A DNA stretch of 15,345 bases from DRGT01 sp022567895 (GCA_022567895.1 JADFGC010000028.1:1-15345); one strand, 5' to 3'. Counted from the first letter of the stretch, positions 7,332 through 13,818 are shown. Translations and numbers: made by a program. The notes: generated by a model not told the origin, from the letters alone.

Positions 7332-7864
7332 GCTCTCCACCAATCTAACGCTAAATAATCTACTTTGTCTTTTCCATTTGATATAGCTAAGATGAATTGT
7401 TTTCTAACAGTTGATGCCAGTCTTCCAGCTAGTACTACTCCTGTGGTTGCTATAGAATCCCGTCTGTTGTATACTTGAACTAAATATGGTGCGTGGTCAA
7501 TGCCTGGACCTTTCTGATATATTGCAAAATCACAACCAAATTTAATTCCAGGATTTACAATGTATCCTTTATCTCTAAAATTTTTGTAAACAAGATATTT
7601 TTCATCAAAATCATGATATTCATTTCTACAATTTTTTAGCATTTCTTGTTTTGTCACTTTGTTTTTTGTCTTGTAAATGGTGATCTTTTTCTTTTCAAAC
7701 AAGTAAAATCCCTCAATTAAATCAAGAATCAATGGAACGTTAATTTCTTCAGGTTTAGGTTTTGGAATTCCAATTGGTTTTCCATAATAACCTTGGCTAA
7801 AGAGTTTTTTAGAATCTTCAATATCCCAAACGATGATACGATTTTCTATTAATTCACTTTTCAA
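7328..7864 (-). CDS. endA: tRNA-splicing endonuclease
   Basis: The product is a 178-residue archaeal tRNA-intron endonuclease, which cuts pre-tRNA at bulge-helix-bulge sites. The N-terminal domain (about 1-85) and the C-terminal nuclease domain (about 88-178) are both present. The catalytic triad is Y116 (in FAIYQKGPG), H124 (in DHAPYLV) and K155 (in STVRKQF), and the C-terminal VDYLALDWWR is typical. A single unit of this size normally forms a homotetramer or pairs with a second subunit; which applies cannot be told here. The start is a TTG placed one base after the stop of the PhoU-like gene, so translation is likely coupled. It is the last gene of the ligase operon, and its 3' end overlaps the convergent gene by 4 nt. 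Confidence 0.93.
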   Translation of the reverse strand: MKSELIENRIIVWDIEDSKKLFSQGYYGKPIGIPKPKPEEINVPLILDLIEGFYLFEKKKITIYKTKNKVTKQEMLKNCRNEYHDFDEKYLVYKNFRDKGYIVNPGIKFGCDFAIYQKGPGIDHAPYLVQVYNRRDSIATTGVVLAGRLASTVRKQFILAISNGKDKVDYLALDWWRA

Positions 7865-7865
7865 G

Positions 7866-8546
7866 CTAGAGACTCAATGCTAACATAATGAAAGAATCTG
7901 AAACACGTTGACATTTATCCGCCATTTCTTCAATTCCCTCAATTACATCTTTCAAAAGCAAAAGTTCTTTGGTATTTGAAACTTCGTTAAGAATTTTTAT
8001 TTCTGCTTCACGGTATTTTTTGTCAATTTCTCTCTCAATAGCTTGGGTTTCTTGAGCAAGATCTATTGAATTTCCAGTATTTGAGTTTAAACTTCGGATA
8101 ACTTCATTGAGTTTGTAAACCTCATCCACTACAAGTTCGATTAATTTTGTAAGTTCTTTATCCATTCCGGAGTTTTTAAGAGTGATTGGTTTTACATTTG
8201 AAAGCTTAAAGGCAATTCCAGTAATGTATCCCGCAATTTCATCCATTGTGTAAGCAGTATTGAGAAGGTTTTCTCTATTCATTATTAGGCCCCCAACTTC
8301 TGCAACTTCTCTTGTAATCTTACGTCGAAGATCTTCTACTTCATCTTCAATCGTAGAAATATGTTCAAATGCACTTTTGATTCCAGCCTTGTCTTTTTTT
8401 ACCATAAGTTCAGGTAAAGTGGCTAATTCTCTTGACGCATTTAAAATTCTATTGATCTCATCTTGTAAAACAGCAATTGCTTTTCGCTTTGCCTGGACCT
8501 CGAGTTCCCCACTATACATTTCAGAATTTTCTAATTTTGTGACCAT
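7866..8546 (-). CDS. PhoU-like DUF47 family protein
   Basis: The product is 226 residues, almost wholly alpha-helical and highly charged, with heptad-like spacing and paired acidic runs. The first segment contains FEHISTIEDEVEDLRRKITREV; the second contains IEREIDKKYREAEIKIL and the end motif LLLKDVIEGIEEMADKCQRVSD. This two-half three-helix-bundle pattern is characteristic of DUF47/COG1392 proteins related to PhoU, often linked to low-affinity Pit phosphate transporters. No transporter is nearby. It sits 36 nt after the ligase gene and one base before endA on the same strand, so the three are probably one operon. The phosphate role is family inference only. Confidence 0.88.
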   Translation of the reverse strand: MVTKLENSEMYSGELEVQAKRKAIAVLQDEINRILNASRELATLPELMVKKDKAGIKSAFEHISTIEDEVEDLRRKITREVAEVGGLIMNRENLLNTAYTMDEIAGYITGIAFKLSNVKPITLKNSGMDKELTKLIELVVDEVYKLNEVIRSLNSNTGNSIDLAQETQAIEREIDKKYREAEIKILNEVSNTKELLLLKDVIEGIEEMADKCQRVSDSFIMLALSL

Positions 8547-8582
8547 AATTAAATCATTTGTCTTTACCAGAATTCGTGAAAC

Positions 8583-10349
8583 TCAAAACTGCTTTGTATC
8601 TTGAACAACTTTTTTCTGCCCTTTATAGAGCGCGGTGACTTCTTCTGTAGTAGATGCGTCCTCTGGAGTTTTTTCTAATCTTATCTTTCCAGTAAACTTT
8701 GGAAAACGCAATGCAAGACCGCTATTTTTTCTAACAACATCCATGGCAGTTTTATGAATTGGACTAAGTGTAATCTCTGATGCTACAATTTCTAAAACTA
8801 ATTCTGGTTCAAACCAAACATCTGCTTCCATCTCACTATTAATTCTGGGATTTTTTTTCAATGTGACTTTACTTTGTAATAATTGATACAATTGATCTAA
8901 ATCTTCATCTGTAAAGCCTGTCCCAACTTTACAAATACTTGGAAAAGTATCTGTTCCATTATCATAAGCTGCTAACAATAAAGTTCCATATCTTCCAGTT
9001 CGTCTACCTCTTCCAAAGAAAGCTCCAATGACAACTAGATCTAAACTATCTCCTAATTCATTTCTGTATTCACGTTTTAGCTTTAACCAATTACTTCCTC
9101 TTGAACCAGCTTTGTATGGTGCATTTAACACCTTTAGCATTAATCCCTCACATCCAGCGTTAATGCTATTCTCAAGAAATTCTTCTATTTCATTTTCATT
9201 TTGGATAATTGTCATAGGCACAAGTTTTGCAAAATCATTTTCTATAACAATTTTTTCAAGAATTTCTCTTCTTTTCTCATATTCTACATCAAGCCAGCTC
9301 TTGCCGTCTGCATACATTATGTCAAAAAAATTCACAGTAATAGGATACTCAGATACTGCTTTCTCAATTTTGTATTTTCTTCGTCTATGCATTAATTCCT
9401 GAAAAGGTAAAAACTCTCCAGACTCTTCATTGATTGCTACAACTTCTGCTTCAACAATTAACTCTGTTGATTTTAGTGATTGTGGAATTTTTTCAACAAT
9501 ATCAGGATAGTAACTGGTAATGTTTTCTAAACTTCTTGAAAATAATTTTACTTCACCATTTTTCATATGAAGTTGTGCACGTTCTCCATCAAGTTTGTAT
9601 TCTGCAGCAAACTTGTCGCCCATTTTTTCAATAGACTCCTTTTCACTTTTCACTCTGTCTGCAAGCATTGGCCTCACAGGCTTGAAAACTGTAATCTGAA
9701 ATGCTTTAACTCCTTGAAGACCTTCTTTTGCAATTACTTTTGCAACTATTCCTAAATCACTAGATACATTGTATGCTTTTTCGAGAGATTCACGATTTTC
9801 TTTTGTACCTGTATATGCAGTTGCTAGTGCATCCATAACTGTATTCTCTGCAATGCCTAAACGCAACGTTCCAAGTAAAATTTTCAGAATGAATCTAGCT
9901 TCTAATGGATTTGCATCATTTAACAAACTGGAAATATATTTCATTTTCATGTCCTGAGATCTTGCACCTTCAAGTTTTGCAATTTTGAAAAGTGTTTCAT
10001 ATACTCGCTCAACTGTAATGTCTTCTACAACAAACGTGGTCTGTGCTTTTTGTTCTAAAATTATTGATGCGGCATGACCCAAATCTCCACTCTTTCTATA
10101 TTCTTCTTCAATCTTTTTGATTGGAATTGCAGACGATTTTGAAATTGCTTTAATTGCAAGTTTTTCAGCTACGCCAAGCTCAACTCCTTCATAATCGGGA
10201 CGCAGTTTTCCTTGAATTAAGTAAACAATCTTTGGAATTAACTCTGATGATGTTACTTTGAATAAATCTACAAGTATCTGTGTTAATTCTAGTCTTTTTG
10301 TTGTATCCTCCATTTTCTTGAAGGCATCAGCTAAAACAGCGAATTCCAC
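8583..10349 (-). CDS. lig: ATP-dependent DNA ligase
   Basis: The 588-residue protein is of normal length for archaeal replicative/repair DNA ligases, which seal nicks through a lysyl-AMP intermediate. An N-terminal helical DNA-binding domain (about 1-215) precedes the adenylation domain. The latter has motif I KLDGER at 252-257 (K252 the adenylated lysine), motif IV EGLMLK at 401-406 and motif V WLKLKRE from 421. An OB-fold C-terminal domain ends the protein. The start is a GTG preceding FAVLADAFKKME; a TATA-like box about 26 nt upstream makes a leaderless GTG start plausible. It is the first gene of a likely ligase-DUF47-endA operon. No sign of truncation. Confidence 0.97.
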   Translation of the reverse strand: MEFAVLADAFKKMEDTTKRLELTQILVDLFKVTSSELIPKIVYLIQGKLRPDYEGVELGVAEKLAIKAISKSSAIPIKKIEEEYRKSGDLGHAASIILEQKAQTTFVVEDITVERVYETLFKIAKLEGARSQDMKMKYISSLLNDANPLEARFILKILLGTLRLGIAENTVMDALATAYTGTKENRESLEKAYNVSSDLGIVAKVIAKEGLQGVKAFQITVFKPVRPMLADRVKSEKESIEKMGDKFAAEYKLDGERAQLHMKNGEVKLFSRSLENITSYYPDIVEKIPQSLKSTELIVEAEVVAINEESGEFLPFQELMHRRRKYKIEKAVSEYPITVNFFDIMYADGKSWLDVEYEKRREILEKIVIENDFAKLVPMTIIQNENEIEEFLENSINAGCEGLMLKVLNAPYKAGSRGSNWLKLKREYRNELGDSLDLVVIGAFFGRGRRTGRYGTLLLAAYDNGTDTFPSICKVGTGFTDEDLDQLYQLLQSKVTLKKNPRINSEMEADVWFEPELVLEIVASEITLSPIHKTAMDVVRKNSGLALRFPKFTGKIRLEKTPEDASTTEEVTALYKGQKKVVQDTKQF

Positions 10350-10370
10350 TTTGATTTTTTATAACATCCA

Positions 10371-10379
10371 GAATAAAAG
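10371..10379 (-). promoter_or_regulatory. TATA-like box of the DNA ligase operon
   Basis: On the - strand CTTTTATTC is centred about 26 nt before the GTG at 10349. The ligase thus appears to have its own promoter, separate from the structured RNA element upstream. Confidence 0.4.
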
Positions 10380-10447
10380 TTTGAATCTAGATGTAAGTTC
10401 ATCCCTGTTGAGATTTGGTAATCCTGTATAGATTATCCAGAAATAAT

Positions 10448-10468
10448 CAAAAAATTATAAAAAATAAA
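10448..10468 (-). terminator. U-rich tract directly after the predicted structured RNA
   Basis: Read on the - strand, the bases directly after the closing stem form a U-rich run (TTTATTTTTTATAATTTTTTG in DNA, split here as TTTATTTTTT and ATAATTTTTTG). Archaeal transcription commonly terminates on such U tracts. The + strand has no comparable tract on the other side of the element. Confidence 0.5.
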
Positions 10469-10568
10469 TCGGAAGCTGACCCCACCTCATGAAACTCAGC
10501 GAGGAGTATCTTTCAAAGTAATTATTTCTCCAATGGATGTATACTGGGGAAATTATGCCAGCTTCCGA
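10469..10568 (-). ncRNA. Predicted structured non-coding RNA, about 100 nt, family not recognised
   Basis: No ORF is present. Helices on the - strand: P1 is a perfect 10-bp closing stem (10568-10559 with 10478-10469, UCGGAAGCUG/CAGCUUCCGA). P2 pairs 10549-10545 with 10484-10480 (CCCCA/UGGGG). P3 pairs 10544-10541 with 10509-10506 (GUAU/AUAC). P4 pairs 10504-10500 with 10489-10485 (CCUCG/UGAGG, one G-U). P2, P3 and P4 abut with only one unpaired base at 10505, making a compact three-way junction. The G-U pair would be a C-A mismatch on the other strand. With a TATA-like box 26 nt before 10568 and a U tract after 10469, this favours a - strand transcript. It does not match 5S, SRP, RNase P, tRNA or box C/D features I know. 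An attenuator for the ligase is possible but less likely, since the ligase has its own TATA-like box. Confidence 0.6.
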
Positions 10569-10589
10569 AATTAAATTACCTTGTATCAG

Positions 10590-10599
10590 CATAAAAAAT
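10590..10599 (-). promoter_or_regulatory. TATA-like box of the predicted structured RNA
   Basis: On the - strand ATTTTTTATG is centred about 26 nt before 10568, the first base of the closing stem. That is the same spacing as seen for protein genes in this window. The box lies inside a short perfect hairpin (AGCAT, 5-nt loop, ATGCT; 10588-10602). Confidence 0.4.
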
Positions 10600-10607
10600 G
10601 CTATTAC

Positions 10608-10682
10608 TTGTCACATCAGTTTATGACAGTTTAATTACAAAATTAGCCTCAAATCTTAAAATGAAGTATTTGTATGTGACAA
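10608..10682. other. Possible folded element or operator cluster closed by a 9-bp inverted repeat
   Basis: TTGTCACAT (10608-10616) is perfectly complementary to ATGTGACAA (10674-10682). Between them are a short A/T hairpin (10631-10646) and a longer hairpin pairing 10650-10657 with 10664-10672 around one bulged base. Alternatively the TGACA-type half-sites at 10608, 10624, 10677 and 10692 may be protein-binding sites. The content is AT-rich, so chance pairing is a real alternative. Strand cannot be decided. Confidence 0.25.
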
Positions 10683-10736
10683 ACTTTCCCTGACAATTAG
10701 TTATTACAAATTTTTACTATTTTTATACTATGGAAC

Positions 10737-10829
10737 GTTACATCGGTGAATAAAGGCAACGATTCACTAGGTTTTTTCAATAGAACCATGTCTGGTGTAA
10801 CATTTCATAATCTTCCATAGGATTATGAA
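10737..10829 (+). ncRNA. Possible second structured RNA: three-way junction plus 3' hairpin
   Basis: Stem 1 pairs 10737-10744 with 10794-10801 (8 bp). Inside it are hairpin 2 (10745-10751 with 10762-10768, 7 bp) and hairpin 3 (10770-10775 with 10782-10787, 6 bp). A separate 11-bp hairpin follows at 10804-10829. Each of the four helices contains a G-U pair on the + strand that would be a mismatch on the - strand, which favours + transcription. No clear U-rich terminator follows and the promoter is weak (A/T-rich sequence near 10707-10717), so it could instead be the 3' untranslated region of the RAM-domain gene. I do not recognise the fold. Confidence 0.35.
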
Positions 10830-10854
10830 TTATGATACAGCTAGGGTTAAATGT

Positions 10855-10863
10855 TAAAAAAAT
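10855..10863 (-). terminator. U-rich terminator after the RAM-domain gene
   Basis: On the - strand a run of seven T lies a few bases after the stop codon of the double RAM-domain gene, as expected for archaeal intrinsic termination. The same run could serve as a TATA-like element for - strand transcription beyond it. Confidence 0.4.
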
Positions 10864-10867
10864 ACGC

Positions 10868-11389
10868 TTATTCGTTTTCAGAAATGATGTTCAAGGTAAC
10901 CGTTGATTTTATGTTTCCGATTTTTCTAATCTTATTTGTTATGATCTTAGAGATACTAGTAAAGACTGGAGCTGAAACTTTACAAATTATTTCATACTGA
11001 CCAATCACAATATCGCCTTGAATCACTTCAGGAATATCACTTAGCTGGTTAAGGATTTTTTCATCATCATTTTTACTGCAATGGATCAAAACATAAGCGT
11101 GCGACATGTAGGTGCTTAGAACATTTTTTTCAGATGACGATAGTTCTCTTCTAAACTTAATTTTGGGGGATATCATCAGTGTAAAAGTAGCACGAATTTT
11201 TGAAATTTTCCTAATTTTCTTTACCCCTTCTTTTAATTTTTCACCATCTTCCGCTTCGAGTATGGCTACTGCATCATATGTTCCAAATATTCCATGGGCC
11301 TCTTTTACTTCCTCAATTTCCTTTAATCGTGTAACAACATATTCATCCGAACCGGTATCACACGTAGCAAAGATGTATGCTTTTACCAT
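10868..11389 (-). CDS. Stand-alone tandem RAM-domain (Lrp/AsnC ligand-binding) protein without HTH
   Basis: The protein has two RAM/ACT-like repeats and no DNA-binding domain. The first (from VKAYIFATCDTGSDEYV to ATFTLMISP) has the typical AHGIFGTYDAVAILEA segment. The second (from SHAYVLIHCSKNDDEKIL to STVTLNIISEN) has PEVIQGDIVIGQYEIICKV. RAM domains of Lrp/AsnC proteins bind amino acids and mediate oligomerisation; stand-alone versions may modulate HTH-containing partners or act as small-molecule sensors. The ATG at 11389 is preferred over 11401 because RAM proteins typically begin MVKAY, and a TATA-like box (11407-11412) is too close to 11401. No operon partner adjoins it on either side. 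Confidence 0.85.
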   Translation of the reverse strand: MVKAYIFATCDTGSDEYVVTRLKEIEEVKEAHGIFGTYDAVAILEAEDGEKLKEGVKKIRKISKIRATFTLMISPKIKFRRELSSSEKNVLSTYMSHAYVLIHCSKNDDEKILNQLSDIPEVIQGDIVIGQYEIICKVSAPVFTSISKIITNKIRKIGNIKSTVTLNIISENE

Positions 11390-11658
11390 TGGTAATTCCA
11401 TGTTACTTTATACTATCAAAAGGTATTAAGTAGAATCAAGATCTGTATCTACAACATTTGACACAGATATTTTGCAATGCCCTAGATCATACTTACATGT
11501 ATAATGCTTGTAATACATTAGCTTAGACCTACTAGGATTACATAGAGCCATTCGACCATATCTAATTCTGAAACTATCTTTAGCTTAAAACTTTTTGATT
11601 TGGAACTAGATGTGTGTTTAAACCCTAAGATAAAAGAAGCCACTGAATGTGATAAAGG
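11390..11658. other. Intergenic region, no gene found
   Basis: About 270 nt between two - strand genes. I see the RAM-gene promoter at its left end, a 22-nt imperfect palindrome-like segment (ATGTAT..ATACAT near 11499-11520), one copy of a 30-nt repeat at 11584-11613, and a TGTGA-N6-TCACA palindrome spanning its right edge. No ORF, tRNA or convincing RNA fold was found. Confidence 0.4.
11584..11613 (+). repeat. 30-nt dispersed repeat, copy 1
   Basis: It begins CTTAAAACTTTTTGATTTG (19 nt identical in both copies), then a diverged trinucleotide and CTAGAT. It matches copy 2 (12137-12166) at 27 of 30 positions, in the same orientation. It lies 45 nt beyond the stop of the 11659-11988 gene. Confidence 0.7.
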
Positions 11659-11988
11659 TCACACTAAGGAATTATCAGTTTGATCCACTATTTCTAAACC
11701 TTCAGTAGGTTTGATTTTGTTTTTAATATAAGGAATTAGTTTTCCTAAATCTTCTATTGCACTAAAGATTTTATTTTTTTGATACTTACTAAGTTTAGAT
11801 CCCATTCTTTGCTCATATTCAGAAATTTCAACAAAAAGTTTTTGGCTCTTAGCAATCAGTTCGTGTGCATCTTTAATGGGTTCTGAATAATTATTCCAAT
11901 TCCAGTTAAGCTTTGTAATTGCCTCAGATAACTCAAAGGCTTTAATGACTTTAAGTAGACCTTCCTCATCGAAATTTTCCGAATCCAT
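11659..11988 (-). CDS. Hypothetical helical protein (about 109 residues)
   Basis: I do not recognise it. The sequence is charged and predicted largely helical, with a Trp/Asn-rich turn (KLNWNWNNYSEP) between helices and a Lys-rich third helix (SKLSKYQKNKIFSAIEDLGKLIPYIKNK). There is no signal peptide, membrane segment or clear catalytic motif. The size and small helical bundle would suit a regulatory or partner protein, which is a guess. A TTG at 11994 could extend it by two residues, but the ATG at 11988 lies about 26 nt after a TATA-like box and is preferred. The 3' end overlaps a TGTGA-N6-TCACA palindrome. It is flanked by the two copies of a 30-nt repeat. Confidence 0.6.
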   Translation of the reverse strand: MDSENFDEEGLLKVIKAFELSEAITKLNWNWNNYSEPIKDAHELIAKSQKLFVEISEYEQRMGSKLSKYQKNKIFSAIEDLGKLIPYIKNKIKPTEGLEIVDQTDNSLV

Positions 11989-12008
11989 GCTCAATAAAAA
12001 ATCCCATT

Positions 12009-12018
12009 ATTATATTAA
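12009..12018 (-). promoter_or_regulatory. TATA-like box of the 109-residue hypothetical gene
   Basis: On the - strand TTAATATAAT is centred about 26 nt before the ATG at 11988, supporting that start and a leaderless mRNA. Confidence 0.45.
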
Positions 12019-12062
12019 AATAAGATCAGTATGTAATATTTGAACAAGCACAGTTCTCATAC

Positions 12063-12090
12063 TCATTATACGATAATGATTGGGTAATGA
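12063..12090. promoter_or_regulatory. Inverted repeat TCATTAT-ACG-ATAATGA with an added TAATGA direct repeat
   Basis: A perfect 7-bp inverted repeat (12063-12069 and 12073-12079) is followed by another TAATGA at 12085-12090, about 50-75 nt upstream of the TATA-like box of the 11988 gene. The three half-sites resemble a regulator-binding cluster. No regulator is known. Confidence 0.25.
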
Positions 12091-12136
12091 TAGTAAGATT
12101 ATACAAAGTCTGTAATTCAAGATCTCATTTTTTTAA

Positions 12137-12166
12137 CTTAAAACTTTTTGATTTGAATCTAGATAT
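12137..12166 (+). repeat. 30-nt dispersed repeat, copy 2
   Basis: It matches copy 1 at 27 of 30 positions with an identical first 19 nt. Here the repeat overlaps the end of the 12159-12629 gene, and its CTAG supplies that gene's TAG stop. A 13-nt part (TTTGAATCTAGAT) recurs at 10380-10392 upstream of the ligase TATA-like box. Confidence 0.7.
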
Positions 12167-12629
12167 ATCTGAAAATTGTTCTTTTTGATGATTTAGGCAT
12201 GTCCGATACTAGCGCGAAATTATGCAATGGATATGCACTCTTGTATTGTTTCATGAAACTCCATGCAACATCATGAGTTTTGAATTCAGTTCGAATTCCA
12301 TCAATTTGAGATTCTTTTCCATACACATCAAATACTACCACGGAATAATTTTTTGGTCTATTGTGAGGTCTGGATTTCATTAACCAAATTAGTGCAAATA
12401 AAAAGACTGATGCTAGAATCACCGCCCCACTAAATTCCTTAAAAAATGACCAAACTATGTTTGGTATTGTTTGGCCAAATAACTGGGCTACAAAATATGA
12501 AAATGACACAATTCCTAATGATATGGCGACGTAATGCTTTATCTCAAAAACTTTGCTAAATTTTTGAATTTGCAACAATTCTAGTACACACTGTTTTCTT
12601 TTAACTCTATTGCTGATTTTAACAAACAA
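12159..12629 (-). CDS. Hypothetical two-TM membrane protein
   Basis: The product is 156 residues and I do not recognise it. A basic N-terminal segment (1-30) precedes two hydrophobic helices (about 33-52 and 66-85). After the basic stretch KSRPHNRPKN comes a soluble C-terminal domain of about 65 residues (from YSVVVFDVYGKESQIDG), which the basic flanks place in the cytoplasm. The start is uncertain: the TTG at 12629 is the earliest possible, and no ATG occurs before the second membrane segment. The ORF continues in the same frame as the upstream FBP aldolase/phosphatase gene, whose stop is 21 nt away, so co-transcription is likely. The last codons lie in a copy of the 30-nt repeat. Confidence 0.55.
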   Translation of the reverse strand: MFVKISNRVKRKQCVLELLQIQKFSKVFEIKHYVAISLGIVSFSYFVAQLFGQTIPNIVWSFFKEFSGAVILASVFLFALIWLMKSRPHNRPKNYSVVVFDVYGKESQIDGIRTEFKTHDVAWSFMKQYKSAYPLHNFALVSDMPKSSKRTIFRYI

Positions 12630-12650
12630 ATTGTAAAGTAATTTGAAAGT

Positions 12651-13787
12651 CTAATCTGGATCTTCGTATGATTCTTTTCTATCTGATGAAGACTTGTTGT
12701 CCTTTAATGGCTTCATCTTTTCATAAAGTTTCGCCATTCTTGCTTTGTAGCCCTTAGCATATTCTAATTCTGATGGGACAAGTGTAGCAGGATGAATGAA
12801 TCCTTGGCTTCTCATAGCTAGTGCTTTTTTCGTTGCAATTTCTCTAATATAGTCCCAATCCGCAGTTGAGAATCCATCAAACGGTCCAGTTAATTTTCCC
12901 CCATGCATACTAAACACAAGAGCTTCTACAATTGGAATACAGTAATCAATTGTTGCTGCTGAATTAATTTTAACAGGCATTAGTGGCATGTTGTGACTAC
13001 CTCTAGTGTTTCCAGCAACATAGTGTGGATTGTTAAAAACACTGCCAGCTTCTTCTGTTGCTGGAAATTTTTTCTGTGTCCTAATAATGCAAATAGGATC
13101 ATCTTTTCCCACATATGTTCCCGCAATGTTGTGTAATCGATCAGTAGATGCAGAAACAATTGGTTCACCGTCTTTTGTATTAATAGTGGATACGACATAT
13201 CTTCCAGGATACATTAAAGCTGCTTCAATGGTTGGTTTGTCTTCCCACAAAGAAAGCTCTGCAATTTTTCCTTCTTCTACGTCCATAATATTGAAAATCA
13301 CCCCTTCTGCAAGAGATTCGTTCACAATTAATCCAGTATTACTAAGTGCGTCAACAAACAAGCGATAAAATGGATAGTTAAATGCACCTGGCTCTGTTTT
13401 ATCTGCTGCAAATACAGTAAAAGCTTCGTTTGGCCTTTCCTCAAACTCTAGTTCTGCAACACCAGGACCCATACCTTTGACATTTCCTGAAAAAGAATCT
13501 TTTAGAAGATCCTGACCTGCACCATAAAGTCCTTCTTGCTTTGCAACTTTTGTGGCATCTTCAAATGCTGTCCACGCTAATTTGTGAATCTCTTCATTGT
13601 CTGTTCCTTTTGTATGGGTCATGAGAATGTGAATGTCGTCCCCACAATAACCAATATAATGATCAATTAACATGTCTCCCGCACCCTTGATCGTTTTTCT
13701 AACGGCGTCTAACAAACCATCACTTGGTCTAGTATGTCCACCAACTCCTCCAACATCTGCTTTGATAACGGAAACAGTAATTTTCAT
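12651..13787 (-). CDS. fbp: Bifunctional fructose-1,6-bisphosphate aldolase/phosphatase
   Basis: This is the archaeal class V FBP aldolase/phosphatase, which joins DHAP and GAP and then removes the 1-phosphate, committing carbon to gluconeogenesis. Numbering from the ATG at 13787 puts the metal ligands D11 and H18 exactly as in the characterised crenarchaeal enzymes. D50-D51, Y225 and the Schiff-base lysine K228 (in YVGKDDP) are also present. This numbering, and an ACATAAAT box about 27 nt upstream, favour 13787 over the in-frame ATG at 13799 or a start at 13829. The C-terminus carries a short charged tail. In an autotroph using the 3-HP/4-HB cycle it would feed sugar synthesis. It is divergent from tuf and followed by a two-TM hypothetical gene. 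Confidence 0.96.
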   Translation of the reverse strand: MKITVSVIKADVGGVGGHTRPSDGLLDAVRKTIKGAGDMLIDHYIGYCGDDIHILMTHTKGTDNEEIHKLAWTAFEDATKVAKQEGLYGAGQDLLKDSFSGNVKGMGPGVAELEFEERPNEAFTVFAADKTEPGAFNYPFYRLFVDALSNTGLIVNESLAEGVIFNIMDVEEGKIAELSLWEDKPTIEAALMYPGRYVVSTINTKDGEPIVSASTDRLHNIAGTYVGKDDPICIIRTQKKFPATEEAGSVFNNPHYVAGNTRGSHNMPLMPVKINSAATIDYCIPIVEALVFSMHGGKLTGPFDGFSTADWDYIREIATKKALAMRSQGFIHPATLVPSELEYAKGYKARMAKLYEKMKPLKDNKSSSDRKESYEDPD

Positions 13788-13810
13788 GGAATTTGTCATT
13801 GACCTCTTTG

Positions 13811-13818
13811 ATTTATGT
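13811..13818 (-). promoter_or_regulatory. TATA-like box of the FBP aldolase/phosphatase gene
   Basis: On the - strand ACATAAAT is centred about 27 nt before the ATG at 13787, supporting that start. Confidence 0.35.

Noticed and set aside
9028..9402. Long + strand ORFs inside the ligase gene, and similar antisense ORFs elsewhere (for example 13030-13368, 14746-15120)
   Set aside because: They are frame shadows of strongly conserved genes on the opposite strand, with composition driven by those codons and no start signals.
10485..10504. Box C/D-like CUGA and AUGAGG around the P4 loop on the - strand
   Set aside because: No outer box C and box D pair with the right spacing, and the second box does not match RUGAUGA.
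10469..10568. Hammerhead ribozyme, 5S rRNA, SRP RNA, RNase P or tRNA identity for the structured RNA
   Set aside because: The hammerhead CUGANGA/GAAA core, the 5S loop motifs, the T-loop of tRNA and the length and conserved blocks of SRP and RNase P RNAs are absent on both strands.
11499..11520. ATGTAT..ATACAT hairpin as a terminator or RNA
   Set aside because: Short, A/T-only stem with no U tract or supporting neighbouring helices.
11648..11663. TGTGA-N6-TCACA palindrome identical to the bacterial CRP/FNR-type core
   Set aside because: It overlaps the 3' end of a gene rather than a promoter, and a 5+5 palindrome is expected by chance in a window this size. No CRP-type regulator is visible.
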